Of a stretch of 64,000 nucleotides of DNA, positions 1 through 8,505 are shown piece after piece. Each line of letters starts with the position of its first letter. The first letter of the stretch is position 1. The notes beneath the pieces are model-generated. The model was given only the letters and a program-made list of their open reading frames with translations. It was not told the origin of the DNA and ran no database searches. The position numbers and the translations under genes are program-made. Source of the DNA: Flavobacterium agri (lineage in GTDB: Bacteria > Bacteroidota > Bacteroidia > Flavobacteriales > Flavobacteriaceae); contig NZ_JACBJI010000001.1 of the NCBI RefSeq assembly GCF_013401995.1, forward strand, positions 140,353 to 204,352, read 5' to 3'.

Positions 1-114
1 GAGTAATAACGATAGGCTCTTATTGATGGTTTCCTGCACAGAAACGGCATTCGGTTGGGATTGCCAGCCGTGGTAGTTCGTTCCGTTATAGGAGAATTCG
101 AGGAAATAACGCAT
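1..114 (-). CDS. truA: tRNA pseudouridine synthase A, N-terminal part (runs off the left edge)
   Basis: The minus strand reads an ATG at 112-114 followed by 37 further codons open to the window edge. The protein begins MRYFLEFSYNGTNYHGWQSQ, the characteristic start of TruA, which makes pseudouridine at positions 38-40 of tRNA anticodon arms. The NGTNYHGWQ segment is typical of the first strand of the fold. The catalytic Asp lies beyond the visible part. It is divergent from the phosphoesterase at 438. Identification is good because the N-terminus is distinctive, although only 38 residues are present. Confidence 0.85.
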   Translation of the reverse strand, partial: MRYFLEFSYNGTNYHGWQSQPNAVSVQETINKSLSLLL

Positions 115-290
115 TTTCGGGACACGCTTCTCTTGAAGACACGCAACGTTTTACACACACTGCGCTTTAGACAAGCAGGATTTTGGTTTGTTGATGTGCA
201 AAAATACGTATAATTCTCTATGGCTTGTGTTTTGCCGATACAAGGAAACGTTAATTCGCAGGAATGGACGTGAATGCGTACTTTTGGCCT

Positions 291-431
291 TAGCCCCGAT
301 AGAAGCGGTTAGCCTTTTGACGGACGGATGCAGATTTTTCGCAGCGGTAAGGGCGACCAAAGGAAGCCTGCAACGCGGCTGAAAAATCCCAGCCGGACTA
401 AAAAGCTAAAAGCGGATAGCGGGAACAGCTT
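291..431 (+). ncRNA. Candidate structured RNA or repeat element upstream of the phosphoesterase
   Basis: The gap between truA and the phosphoesterase (115-437) has no convincing gene. Its right half can fold: TTAGC-TTTT at 309-319 faces AAAA-GCTAA at 401-408; GATTTTTC at 333-340 can pair with GAAAAATC at 381-388; alternatively CGGCTG (376-381) and CAGCCG (390-395) form a perfect hairpin. The outer parts, TAGCCCCGATAGAAGCGG (291-308) and AGCGGATAGCGGGAACAGCT (411-430), resemble a recurrent flavobacterial intergenic element I remember, possibly the Flavo-1 RNA family. That identity is from memory and unconfirmed. The element ends 6 bases before the phosphoesterase ATG, so it could be its leader or an independent RNA. 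Confidence 0.4.
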
Positions 432-437
432 CAAAAA

Positions 438-935
438 ATGAAAAAAATCCTTCTTTTATCGGATACGCACGGACATATAGACGATGTGATCCTCAAATAC
501 GTTTCCCAAGCCGACGAGGTTTGGCATGCGGGCGACATCGGAAATCTTGCGGTAACCGACGCAATCAAAGCGATCAAACCGTTGCGGGCGGTTTACGGCA
601 ATATAGACGGAGCGACGGCGCGATTAGAGTTTCCGTTGCACAACCGTTTCTTTTGCGAAAATGTCGATGTATGGATCACGCATATTGGCGGTTATCCCGA
701 TAAATACAATCCGGAATTGCGGGACGAATTGCGCAAAAATCCTCCTAAAATCTTCATTTGCGGACATTCGCATATCCTCAAGGTGATGTTCGACAAGAAA
801 CTCGGGCTTTTGCACCTGAATCCGGGAGCGGCGGGCAAAAGCGGTTTCCATCAGGTGCGGACGATGTTGCGTTTCACAATCGACGGCGAGAACATTCGCG
901 ATATGGAAATCGTCGAATTGGGCAAACGGGTTTAG
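438..935 (+). CDS. YfcE/MJ0936-type metallophosphoesterase
   Basis: A 165-residue cytoplasmic phosphodiesterase of the small bacterial calcineurin-like family. The dinuclear metal site is complete: D9 and H11 in SDTHG, D33 in GDIGN, N55 in YGNID, H82 in THIGGYP, and H110/H112 in CGHSH, followed by the usual LNPGA segment. Length matches the family. Relatives hydrolyse phosphodiester model substrates; the natural substrate is unknown. The ATG follows an A-rich stretch. It is a single gene, convergent with the histidine kinase, whose stop codon overlaps its end by 4 bases. Confidence 0.9.
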   Translation: MKKILLLSDTHGHIDDVILKYVSQADEVWHAGDIGNLAVTDAIKAIKPLRAVYGNIDGATARLEFPLHNRFFCENVDVWITHIGGYPDKYNPELRDELRKNPPKIFICGHSHILKVMFDKKLGLLHLNPGAAGKSGFHQVRTMLRFTIDGENIRDMEIVELGKRV

Positions 936-2668
936 TGTAGCGGAACGGAGACCTTGATTTCTGTACCTGTTCCGGGTTTGCTCGAAATCATGACTTTTCC
1001 TTTCATGGCCGAAATGCGTGCCTTGATTTGGGTGAGTCCGAAGCCGTCAGGTTTTGAGGTGTCGAAACCTTTGCCGTTGTCTTTGAGCGATAAGTGCAAT
1101 TCGTTGTCGGCCGTCAATGTCAATCGCGCTTTCGATGCGCCGCTGTGCTTGATCACGTTGTTGAGCAATTCGCTTGTGATGAAGTAGATCCTGGTTTCGA
1201 AATCTTCGTCGTATCGCTTTACCGTGCCGTCGTCTTTGTATTTGAACTGCAATTCTGACGTCGAAAATTTCTCGCATAGGTCTTCGAGCGCATACGCCAA
1301 TCCGAATTTGGCCAAAAGGGTAGGGACGAGCTCGTGCGACAGATCGCGTACCTTGTCGTGGGCTTCTTTGAGGATTTGCCGGGTTTTGGTGATTTCGTCG
1401 TTACTGCCTTGTTGGGATGAGAACGCAGTAAGTTGCAATCCGGCCGAGGAAAGCATCGCGCTGATGCTGTCGTGCAGTACCGATGCGATTTGTTTGCGTT
1501 CGGTTTCGCGCGCGTCAAGCGTGGCTGAGAGCAAGTTTTGTTGGGTTATGCTTTGCAATTCCTGTAGTTTGTTCTTTTGTTTCAATCGGCTGTTCTGATA
1601 AAAAAAGTAAAACAGGATGAGCGTAATGAAAATAACGGCTATAAAAATGAGCATGATTCTTTCGCGAAGTTCATTCTGATGTTCGAGCTCCGCTTTTTCG
1701 GCCCGTCTCTTTTCTTCCAGTTCCGCAATTTGATAACTCGCCGCAACATCGGCAAGACCTTTGGTCAATCGCGTGTCGTAATTCATGTCGGCCACCGTGA
1801 AAGCCTTGTCAGAGAAAAGATAAGCCTGTTTGTACTGCCCGAGTTGGTACAGAATATCGGCATAGGTATAGTAATATCCGCCGACATCCATCGATGTGGT
1901 GTCCTGCGGATTCAACGCGAAAAGCTTATCATATTCCAGTTTGGCCTTCTGGAAATTGTCGGTCCAATAATAATATGCTCCGCGATTGGTGTAAATCAAG
2001 GCGATTTGCTTTTTGTTGCCTGACTGGAAAGCGACCGTACTGGCACTGTCCAGATACTTTTTTGCAGTTTCGAATTGTTCCCTTTGCACGAGATAGGAAA
2101 AATAATTGTTGTAAGCCATGAACTTCGCATCAGGCGTATTGACCCGGCGACTGTAAAGCATGGTGCGTTCCAGGTAATATTTCGTACTGTCGGAATTACT
2201 GTAGGAATGCAGTAGGTATAAGGGCTGGTTCAACGAGAACAGAATGCTGTCGTTGTCGATTTTTTTTGCTCTGGCCAGAGCGGTATAAATATATTTAGAC
2301 GATTTTATTGTGTCGTGCATCGTCGAATACACGCCACTAATGTTGCGATAAATGGCAATTTCTCCCACTTTTTCTCCATGCTTCTGAACTGTTTTGAGCC
2401 CGGCAAAAAGTACTTTTAAAGCTTTTTCATTGTCGCTTATGGCGCGGTAGATGTCTGAAATCTGTATGACCTTTTCGGTATACTTGATGTAGTTTTTTTG
2501 TTTGAGGCAACGCTGGGCGAGAAATTCGGCTTCTTTTTTTGCAAGTAAATAGTCGCCATTACCTATATGATAGGCGACACTGTCCTGTCCTTTTTGGGAA
2601 CGGGCAGAAAAGGTGAGAAAAAGGGCGATTCCGAAGAACAGCCCTTTATGGAAAACTTTATTGCGCAA
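932..2668 (-). CDS. Sensor histidine kinase (NarX/DesK type) with N-terminal TPR-like sensor
   Basis: A 578-residue membrane sensor kinase. It starts with a signal peptide or anchor (residues 1-25), then a TPR-like helical region of about 300 residues rich in Tyr/Ala/Asn, one membrane segment near 340-358, a short coiled coil, and a HisKA_3 dimerisation domain with phosphoacceptor His near residue 399 (LHDSISAML). The ATPase part has the N box (ELLNNVIKHSGAS) and G boxes (DNGKGFD, GFGLTQI). The only start that keeps the signal peptide is TTG at 2666-2668, overlapping the upstream gene's end by 11 bases, which suggests translational coupling. The response regulator lies two genes upstream and is the likely partner. 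The signal sensed is unknown. Confidence 0.88.
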   Translation of the reverse strand: MRNKVFHKGLFFGIALFLTFSARSQKGQDSVAYHIGNGDYLLAKKEAEFLAQRCLKQKNYIKYTEKVIQISDIYRAISDNEKALKVLFAGLKTVQKHGEKVGEIAIYRNISGVYSTMHDTIKSSKYIYTALARAKKIDNDSILFSLNQPLYLLHSYSNSDSTKYYLERTMLYSRRVNTPDAKFMAYNNYFSYLVQREQFETAKKYLDSASTVAFQSGNKKQIALIYTNRGAYYYWTDNFQKAKLEYDKLFALNPQDTTSMDVGGYYYTYADILYQLGQYKQAYLFSDKAFTVADMNYDTRLTKGLADVAASYQIAELEEKRRAEKAELEHQNELRERIMLIFIAVIFITLILFYFFYQNSRLKQKNKLQELQSITQQNLLSATLDARETERKQIASVLHDSISAMLSSAGLQLTAFSSQQGSNDEITKTRQILKEAHDKVRDLSHELVPTLLAKFGLAYALEDLCEKFSTSELQFKYKDDGTVKRYDEDFETRIYFITSELLNNVIKHSGASKARLTLTADNELHLSLKDNGKGFDTSKPDGFGLTQIKARISAMKGKVMISSKPGTGTEIKVSVPLH

Positions 2669-2948
2669 TGGTCAAAGTTGGTTTTTTTGTCCTTTTGCTG
2701 GAGCCGTTCGGTTGGTCGAAGGTAACGCTCAGCGCATTATTGTATGACGCATATATTTCTGTGTACGGAACAAAAGTCGTTGACGGTTGAGTTTGGCCCG
2801 AATTGAGGTCAATGTCGATGCAGTAGAGTCCGTTCGACCCCGTTGAGCGACAATTGCAGTTATCCGGAATCGTAAAGTTCAACGTGTAGGTGTTGTTCCC
2901 AGAGGAACTCAAATCATAAGATCCTAAGTAAGCTGATGTAGTGGACAT
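2658..2948 (-). CDS. Hypothetical 96-residue protein between response regulator and kinase
   Basis: I do not recognise this family. The protein has no signal peptide, is rich in Ser/Thr/Asn/Tyr, carries three close Cys residues (CNC and LYC, residues about 31-43), and ends in a basic stretch, KRTKKPTLTIAQ. It begins with ATG 11 bases after the response regulator's stop, and its last codons overlap the TTG start of the kinase. It is therefore co-transcribed with a two-component system. The predicted all-beta, polar composition would suit a small soluble domain. A role as ligand or accessory of the system is conceivable but rests on position only. Confidence 0.6.
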   Translation of the reverse strand: MSTTSAYLGSYDLSSSGNNTYTLNFTIPDNCNCRSTGSNGLYCIDIDLNSGQTQPSTTFVPYTEIYASYNNALSVTFDQPNGSSKRTKKPTLTIAQ

Positions 2949-2959
2949 AAATGTTAGGT

Positions 2960-3622
2960 TTAAAGGTTAACTAAATTGTGTTTGATGGCATATTTCACTA
3001 GCCCGACAGAAGATTTCACTTCTAGTTTCTTCATCAGGTTCTTGCGGTGGCTCTCTACCGTGTGCTGACTGATGAAAAGTTCCTCGCTGATTTCCTTCCC
3101 GCTGTATTCAAGCGAGATTAGACGGATGATGTCGAGTTCGCGGTTGGTAAGGTTGGTGTTGAATGAAGGGGCTGTGGTATTTACTTTAGGATTGTTTTTG
3201 GCGAAAGTGTTGAAAATCTTATCGCTGATCGTCTTGCAAAAATATTCTTCTCCGCTGTTTACGACCTGGATCGCTTCTACGATATTTTCGCCGGCGCATT
3301 GCTTGGTCAGATAGCCCGAAGCACCCAGTTTCATGACTTCGCGAACGAGTTTGAGGTCATCGTAGCTTGAAAGTATGATGATCTTGAAAGGCAATTCGGT
3401 TACCGATAGGTCGCGAAGGACTTCAAGCCCGTCTTTTTGGGGCATGTTGATGTCCATCACCAAAATATCGGTTTTTTTGGAAACGGCATCTTCGACAAGG
3501 CCTAATCCGTTGAGGGAGAATCCGACAACGTTAAAACCAGCGGTAGTCTTGAGTACCGCGAGCATACCGTCGATGAGCAATTGATGGTCATCGGCTAGAT
3601 AAATCTTGATCTCGGGGGTCAT
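2960..3622 (-). CDS. NarL/FixJ-type response regulator
   Basis: A 220-residue two-component response regulator. The receiver domain (about 1-125) has acidic pocket D11/D12, phosphoacceptor D57 in VMDINMP, the Ser of ILSSYDD, and Lys in GYLTKQ. A LuxR-type helix-turn-helix occupies about 150-215 (LTNRELDIIRLISLEYSGKE, then ISQHTVESHRKNLMKKL). I start it at the ATG at 3622 (MTPEIKIYLADDH); a GTG 39 bases further upstream is also open but gives an atypical N-terminus. It heads an operon with the small unknown gene and the histidine kinase, so it is probably the kinase's cognate transcription factor. Confidence 0.93.
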   Translation of the reverse strand: MTPEIKIYLADDHQLLIDGMLAVLKTTAGFNVVGFSLNGLGLVEDAVSKKTDILVMDINMPQKDGLEVLRDLSVTELPFKIIILSSYDDLKLVREVMKLGASGYLTKQCAGENIVEAIQVVNSGEEYFCKTISDKIFNTFAKNNPKVNTTAPSFNTNLTNRELDIIRLISLEYSGKEISEELFISQHTVESHRKNLMKKLEVKSSVGLVKYAIKHNLVNL

Positions 3623-3721
3623 TTGTTTGGTATTGTCGTTCAAATTTAACACATTTTTCACATCGCTTGTATCCCTGAAAATAGGGATATTTCGGCTTTC
3701 CCTGTTTTTGGGGATAAATAG

Positions 3722-3746
3722 AAAAACCCGGAGGTCATCCGGGTTC
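3722..3746 (-). terminator. Rho-independent terminator of the DUF4293 gene
   Basis: A 7-bp stem AACCCGG/CCGGGTT with a 7-base loop is followed, on the minus strand, by a run of five T. It lies between the end of the DUF4293 gene and the start of the response regulator, so the two are probably separate units. Confidence 0.75.
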
Positions 3747-3780
3747 TCTTTCGCACTAAAATAAACTAAGTTTCGTCGGA

Positions 3781-4188
3781 TTATCGCAACCTGTCGACAG
3801 ATTTTACGAGATCTTCGTCCTTCTTTATGGCCTTATTCGCAAGAACAAGGAAAACGATAGAAACGATAGGAAGAAACATCCCAATACCTTTCTCAGGCAC
3901 GTTGGCGCCTCCAGATAAATTTAGCGAGTGGTACAGGAATAATCCTAACAAAATTAAATTTAATATCATGTTCAGCCTGTTGATCACAAACTGTTGTTGT
4001 CTTTTCTTGAACGTGAGGATAGCCAGCAACGCAAGTGTCGTACTCAATCCGAAAAAGATCGCATACAAAGACGACTGCATAAAGTAAACCGCCTTTGAAT
4101 TCTCGGTCCAAAGCGGGAACATGAACGGCAACACGCCGCTCACCACAAAAGCCAAAATCAAATATACGGTTTGGATTCGCTGGAGCAT
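3781..4188 (-). CDS. DUF4293 family membrane protein
   Basis: A 135-residue integral membrane protein with four predicted membrane segments (about 6-25, 35-55, 68-86 and 100-119) and a charged C-terminal tail. The start MLQRIQTVYL is characteristic of DUF4293, a Bacteroidota family of unknown function often found beside rho. Upstream in-frame codons as far as 4296 run through the divergent promoter region and are rejected. It is divergent from rho, with a promoter-like -7 box on the minus strand at 4208-4215. Confidence 0.85.
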   Translation of the reverse strand: MLQRIQTVYLILAFVVSGVLPFMFPLWTENSKAVYFMQSSLYAIFFGLSTTLALLAILTFKKRQQQFVINRLNMILNLILLGLFLYHSLNLSGGANVPEKGIGMFLPIVSIVFLVLANKAIKKDEDLVKSVDRLR

Positions 4189-4207
4189 CCGGACATTTTT
4201 AGTCCCG

Positions 4208-4215
4208 CAAAAATA
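4208..4215 (-). promoter_or_regulatory. -7 box for the DUF4293 gene
   Basis: The minus strand reads TATTTTTG, a perfect match to the Bacteroidota -7 consensus TAnnTTTG, about 20 bases upstream of the DUF4293 ATG. No clear TTG is present at the -33 spacing, so confidence is moderate. Confidence 0.5.
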
Positions 4216-4238
4216 ATTTTTCTTTTTGATAATTGCTA

Positions 4239-4268
4239 TTGGAAAAAACATTTTTATTCGTAATATTG
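4239..4268 (+). promoter_or_regulatory. Promoter of rho
   Basis: TTG at 4239-4241, a 19-base spacer, and TAATATTG at 4261-4268 (seven of eight matches to TAnnTTTG) form a typical Bacteroidota primary-sigma promoter. It implies a 5' leader of about 90 bases before the rho ATG, long enough for autoregulation by Rho-dependent termination; that role is inference. Confidence 0.65.
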
Positions 4269-4363
4269 CATCAGATAGCCGTAAGTACTTCAACAACGGC
4301 TCGTTAAATCACCACCCATTTTTTATTGCATTTCCATTTCCACTTAATCCCCATCTTTCATTC

Positions 4364-6079
4364 ATGTTAGATATTTCTTCGTTAAAAGAGATGAAGCTTC
4401 CTGAGCTTCAGGATCTCGCCAAAGCGCGAAAAATTAAATTCGCCGGGGTAAAAAAAGATGCTCTTATTTACCAGATTATAGACCACGAAGCCGCGAATCC
4501 TTCCGAATCGCCTTCAAACGCTAAACAAGACAAGCAAAAACGCGCCAGGATCAAGCCGGAAAGGCCGCAAGAAGTTTCGGAACCTCAAGCGGAAGCGCAA
4601 ACAGAAATGGCTTTCACCGAACCGGTCGCCAAGGAAAAATTCCAAAAGAACGATTTTCAGCAAGGCAAAAGAGGCCGCAAACCAGGCAATTTCGACAAAT
4701 CCCGTGACAATGTCCAAACTCCTGCACCAACGGAGTATAAAGCTGAAGAACCAACAGAAACTGCCGTAGCGGCCGAACCGACACAGGAAAAGCCTCAGCA
4801 CAAACACCAGCACCACCAAAAAAACCAGAATTACCAGAACGGTAATCAAAATGGCGGAAACAACCAAAATGGGAATAACCAGAACGGAAATTTCCAGCAA
4901 CAAGGCCACAACCAAAAATACAAAGACAAGAAAACCCAGAATTTCCGCGATGCCGATTACGAATTCGACGGAATCATCGAAAGCGAAGGCGTGCTCGAAA
5001 TGATGCCCGACGGATACGGTTTCCTTCGTTCTTCCGATTACAACTATCTCGCGTCTCCGGACGATATTTACCTGTCGACTTCGCAAATCCGCCTTTTCGG
5101 ATTGAAAACGGGCGATACCGTAAAAGGAGTCGTGCGTCCGCCGAAAGAAGGCGAGAAGTTCTTCCCGCTCGTGCGTGTATTGAAAATCAACGGACACGAT
5201 CCGCAAATCGTTCGAGACAGAATCTCTTTCGAGCATTTGACTCCGGTTTTTCCGACCGAAAAATTCAAACTCGCCGAAAAACAAAGTACGATTTCTACGC
5301 GAATCATCGATTTGTTTTCGCCAATCGGAAAAGGACAACGCGGTATGATCGTCGCTCAGCCGAAAACAGGTAAGACGATGTTACTCAAGGATGTAGCGAA
5401 CGCGATTGCGGCGAACCATCCCGAGGCCTATCTTTTGGTCTTGCTTATCGATGAACGACCTGAAGAAGTTACCGACATGCAACGCAGCGTACGTGGAGAA
5501 GTCATTGCCTCTACGTTCGACCGCGAGCCTCAGGAACACGTCAAAATCGCGAACATCGTACTTGAAAAAGCCAAGCGTTTGGTAGAATGCGGACACGATG
5601 TGGTCATCCTTTTGGATTCGATCACACGTCTTGCACGTGCTTACAATACGGTTCAACCTGCGTCAGGAAAGGTACTCTCGGGAGGCGTGGACGCCAATGC
5701 GTTGCAAAAGCCGAAACGTTTCTTCGGAGCGGCGCGTAACGTGGAAAACGGCGGTTCTTTGAGTATCATCGCTACGGCACTTACCGAAACCGGTTCCAAA
5801 ATGGACGAGGTCATCTTCGAGGAATTCAAGGGAACGGGCAACATGGAATTGCAGCTCGACCGCAAAATCGCGAACAAGCGCATTTTCCCGGCGATCGATT
5901 TGATGTCTTCGAGTACGCGTCGCGACGATCTGTTGCTCGACGACTCGACGTTGCAAAGAATGTGGATCATGCGCAAATACCTGAGCGACATGAATCCGGT
6001 AGAAGCCATGGACTTCATCAACGACAGATTCAAGAAAACAAGAAACAACGAAGAATTCCTGGTATCGATGAACAATTGA
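4364..6079 (+). CDS. rho: Transcription termination factor Rho
   Basis: A 571-residue hexameric RNA-dependent ATPase that ends transcription. Order: an N-terminal Rho_N helical domain (about 1-45, starting [20 protein letters not shown]), a long disordered insert (about 50-195) whose second half (about 146-189) is very rich in Asn, Gln and His, an RNA-binding cold-shock-like domain ([20 protein letters not shown]), and the ATPase core with Walker A AQPKTGKT near 331-338, LIDERPEEV, and [11 protein letters not shown]. In-frame codons upstream to 4226 include the promoter and are rejected. Insert-bearing Rho proteins are usual in Bacteroidota. The gene is followed by a strong terminator. Confidence 0.97.
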   Translation: MLDISSLKEMKLPELQDLAKARKIKFAGVKKDALIYQIIDHEAANPSESPSNAKQDKQKRARIKPERPQEVSEPQAEAQTEMAFTEPVAKEKFQKNDFQQGKRGRKPGNFDKSRDNVQTPAPTEYKAEEPTETAVAAEPTQEKPQHKHQHHQKNQNYQNGNQNGGNNQNGNNQNGNFQQQGHNQKYKDKKTQNFRDADYEFDGIIESEGVLEMMPDGYGFLRSSDYNYLASPDDIYLSTSQIRLFGLKTGDTVKGVVRPPKEGEKFFPLVRVLKINGHDPQIVRDRISFEHLTPVFPTEKFKLAEKQSTISTRIIDLFSPIGKGQRGMIVAQPKTGKTMLLKDVANAIAANHPEAYLLVLLIDERPEEVTDMQRSVRGEVIASTFDREPQEHVKIANIVLEKAKRLVECGHDVVILLDSITRLARAYNTVQPASGKVLSGGVDANALQKPKRFFGAARNVENGGSLSIIATALTETGSKMDEVIFEEFKGTGNMELQLDRKIANKRIFPAIDLMSSSTRRDDLLLDDSTLQRMWIMRKYLSDMNPVEAMDFINDRFKKTRNNEEFLVSMNN

Positions 6080-6100
6080 TACATCGAGAATAGCAAATAA

Positions 6101-6132
6101 AAAATCCCGGTCGCAGTGGCCGGGATTTTTTT
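6101..6132 (+). terminator. Terminator after rho (probably bidirectional)
   Basis: AAAATCCCGG and CCGGGATTTTT form a 10-bp stem around a short loop, with a T-run on the plus strand and A-run on the other side. It sits between convergent rho and the first endonuclease gene and could serve both. Confidence 0.85.
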
Positions 6133-6166
6133 ATGGGTTTCGGAAAATCGGATTTCCAAGTGAATT

Positions 6167-7240
6167 TTAATTCACGATCAACTTTTTCGTAGTCGATTTG
6201 TTGTCGAGAGAAGCGCGAACCAGATAGAATCCCGAAGGCAAATCGCTCACGGTGAACGTATCGTTCTCGAAAACCGGTTTTTCAATGTTTCGGATTACTT
6301 GTCCGTTGACGTTGTAGATTTCGATCGCATCCAACGCAATTTCAGACGTGATGTAAAAACGCCCGTCGTTGCTCGGGTTCGGATGAACGGAAATCTTGTC
6401 CATAGCGAATTCCTCATTGCCTAAAGCACAGGCTGCAGACCAAATCATACAAGCGTATTCCGGATGGTCGATAAAAGGGTTTCTGTTGTTTTGGTACGCA
6501 TAAATCGCATTGTTTCTCGCAATCTCGCGCGCACTTACCGGATCTTGTTGGTGCCAAGTAAGCAAAATGTTGAGGAACCAATTGCTAAAAACCTGATCGC
6601 TCGTGCCGTTGAGCATCGCATGGCTGTAACCGCCTACGGTATTTTGGTAACGCACGGCGAAGTAAAGCAGGCAACGGGCCACATCGCCTTTGAATTCATT
6701 TATAGGTTCGAATACGATTCCCGAATAACCTGCCGTGGAATTGTTTCCTAATTTCGAGCCGTTTGTAGACGTCCAAGTAGGGTTGTTGACGACTCCAAAT
6801 GCATAATTGCTTCGCATGCCGTTTACTTTTCCGTCGGTAGGAAGAATATGGTGCGGATCGGAAACCATCGGCGAATCTTCGTTGAATACACTTTGTGGCA
6901 TCAAATGCTCGCGGTTGAAGCAATCGCCTTCGGAATTGTAATTTCCGCAACGATCGCCAGTATTGGTAGCGGAATACGTATATGAATCAGGTCCGTTTGG
7001 TTTTTCCGAATAAATGTCGAGAATCGTACCGTCATTTTCGTAAAAGTAATCGCGATCGGATGTCTGGTAACACGTATAAAGCATGTTATAGCTTTTTACC
7101 GTGTGGTTCTTGATGATGTTGTACAACTGCGTTTTGAGTGTGTAGCCCGTACCTGTCGCGGCATTGTAATATCCGGCCGGGATTTGTGCAAAGGCGCTAA
7201 GTCCTGTAAGAAGGATCGCAAAGCGTAAAAATGTTCTCAT
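6167..7240 (-). CDS. Secreted endonuclease I with T9SS sorting domain (copy 1)
   Basis: A 357-residue exported nuclease. A signal peptide ends near residue 19 (LSAFAQ). The endonuclease I (EndA/NucM-like) domain covers about 25-265, with the catalytic/metal signature FNREHLMPQS (about 108-117) and SDPHHILPTDGKVNG (127-141). The C-terminal 75 residues are a type A T9SS sorting domain, with VHPNPSNDG and the terminal KKLIVN. Such enzymes degrade extracellular DNA or RNA. The start is the ATG at 7240 in front of the signal peptide; the longer frame is non-genic. The next gene upstream (7426-8496) is a paralogue, separated by a terminator. Confidence 0.92.
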   Translation of the reverse strand: MRTFLRFAILLTGLSAFAQIPAGYYNAATGTGYTLKTQLYNIIKNHTVKSYNMLYTCYQTSDRDYFYENDGTILDIYSEKPNGPDSYTYSATNTGDRCGNYNSEGDCFNREHLMPQSVFNEDSPMVSDPHHILPTDGKVNGMRSNYAFGVVNNPTWTSTNGSKLGNNSTAGYSGIVFEPINEFKGDVARCLLYFAVRYQNTVGGYSHAMLNGTSDQVFSNWFLNILLTWHQQDPVSAREIARNNAIYAYQNNRNPFIDHPEYACMIWSAACALGNEEFAMDKISVHPNPSNDGRFYITSEIALDAIEIYNVNGQVIRNIEKPVFENDTFTVSDLPSGFYLVRASLDNKSTTKKLIVN

Positions 7241-7374
7241 TAAATTTATTTTGGACGGCAAATGTAAGTGGAAATGTGATAGATGCAGAAATTTTAACTT
7301 TTGGATGTGGGTTTGATGTAGAGATGGGAAGGCAGTAGTAGCAGTAGCAGTGGCAGAAATGGAAGAGGGCATAA

Positions 7375-7402
7375 AAAGAAAAGCCCCTGTTTCCAGAGGC
7401 TT
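7375..7402 (-). terminator. Terminator after endonuclease copy 2
   Basis: On the minus strand AAGCCTCTG and CAGGGGCTT form a 9-bp stem with one G-T pair, followed by a T-rich tail. It lies just downstream of the stop of the second endonuclease gene. Confidence 0.7.
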
Positions 7403-7425
7403 GAATGTTTTCTTTTAAAGCGTGA

Positions 7426-8496
7426 TCAATTCACGATGATTTTCTTGACCATCGACTGGTTTTCGGTCGACAGCTTGACCAGGTAGAATCCTTGCGGCAA
7501 ATTGTCTATGCTGTAATTGTGGTCGACGAATATCGGATTTTCGATTTTAAGTACGATTTGACCGTTTACCGAAACGACTTCGATTTCCTTAAGGTCGCGA
7601 TCGCTGCTGATATTGATGTGATCGTGTGACGGATTCGGATATACCGAAACGGTCGAAGCCCATTCGAAATCGACAGTACTCAATCCCGGCCAGCGGTTCT
7701 GCGCTACAGGTCCGCCCCAAATTACGGTTGCCAGATACGGATTGTCGATAAACGGATTGCGGTTGCCTTGTCCATACGGATTGGCTGTCGTTCCCAAATA
7801 CGTATTGCGGTTATCCTCGTATTGTGAAACCGGATCGTCTGCATTCCATTGCAGGAAAATCTGCGGAAGATTGGCGTCGGTCGTAGCAGTTGCGCCCAAC
7901 CCCACAAAGGTCGGCAAGCATTGCGTGCCATAGTGCAAATACATATACATGACCATGCGTGCCACGTCGCCTTTCCATTCGTCACCCGGATACCAACCGC
8001 CACCGGCCGCACCGGAAGCAGTTCCCGATCCAGCCGCGAATTTTAGGTTTCCGCGTGAGCCGTTGCGCTGTACGTCGCAGGCGCGAAGGTGGTGTGCATC
8101 GGCACCTGGACCGGTTTGTCCCAAATCAGGGTCACCCAAAGCCTGTGCGAACGTGTGCTCGCGGTTCCATTGGCCGTTATTGCCGCCGTTGTTTTCCTTA
8201 TTGCGGGAACGATCATTGGTCACGTTAGCATCTGTGCCATTTTCCCATCCGTAAAGCAAAAGCACGTTGCTCGAATTCGCCGGATCGAGATCGGTGTGTT
8301 TCAACGCGTCCCAAACCTCAGAATACGTAAGGTTGTTCGTATGTTTGTTTTGGGTCAGCGTCGCGAGCGCATTTTTCAACGCGGTTCCCGTAAGCGACCA
8401 GTTGAAGCCGTTGTAATAAGGAGAAGCGGGCGCTCCGTCTTGTGCGAACGAAACCGAGGCAATCGCGACCGCAATTAAAACGTAAAGTTTTTTCAT
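7426..8496 (-). CDS. Secreted endonuclease I with T9SS sorting domain (copy 2)
   Basis: A 356-residue paralogue of the preceding nuclease. It has a signal peptide (cleavage after ASVSFA), an endonuclease I domain with WNREHTFAQALGDP and DAHHLRACDVQRNGSRGN, and a C-terminal T9SS domain (VYPNPSHDH; terminal KKIIVN). Its substrate loop is larger and Gly/Asn-rich (about 98-150), so it may differ in substrate preference from copy 1. It begins 9 bases after the stop of the rRNA methyltransferase gene, so it can be read from the same message. Confidence 0.92.
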   Translation of the reverse strand: MKKLYVLIAVAIASVSFAQDGAPASPYYNGFNWSLTGTALKNALATLTQNKHTNNLTYSEVWDALKHTDLDPANSSNVLLLYGWENGTDANVTNDRSRNKENNGGNNGQWNREHTFAQALGDPDLGQTGPGADAHHLRACDVQRNGSRGNLKFAAGSGTASGAAGGGWYPGDEWKGDVARMVMYMYLHYGTQCLPTFVGLGATATTDANLPQIFLQWNADDPVSQYEDNRNTYLGTTANPYGQGNRNPFIDNPYLATVIWGGPVAQNRWPGLSTVDFEWASTVSVYPNPSHDHINISSDRDLKEIEVVSVNGQIVLKIENPIFVDHNYSIDNLPQGFYLVKLSTENQSMVKKIIVN

Positions 8497-8505
8497 AAGG
8501 GAATC

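Noticed and set aside
188..382. 64-residue plus-strand frame between truA and the phosphoesterase
   Set aside because: It crosses the structured element, has no recognisable domain and no coding-like base pattern.
4226..4363. N-terminal extension of Rho
   Set aside because: It covers the promoter boxes and a sequence unlike any Rho; the ATG at 4364 gives the standard N-terminus.
4514..5338. 274-residue minus-strand frame inside rho
   Set aside because: It is the antisense of the biased insert of rho, with no recognisable protein.
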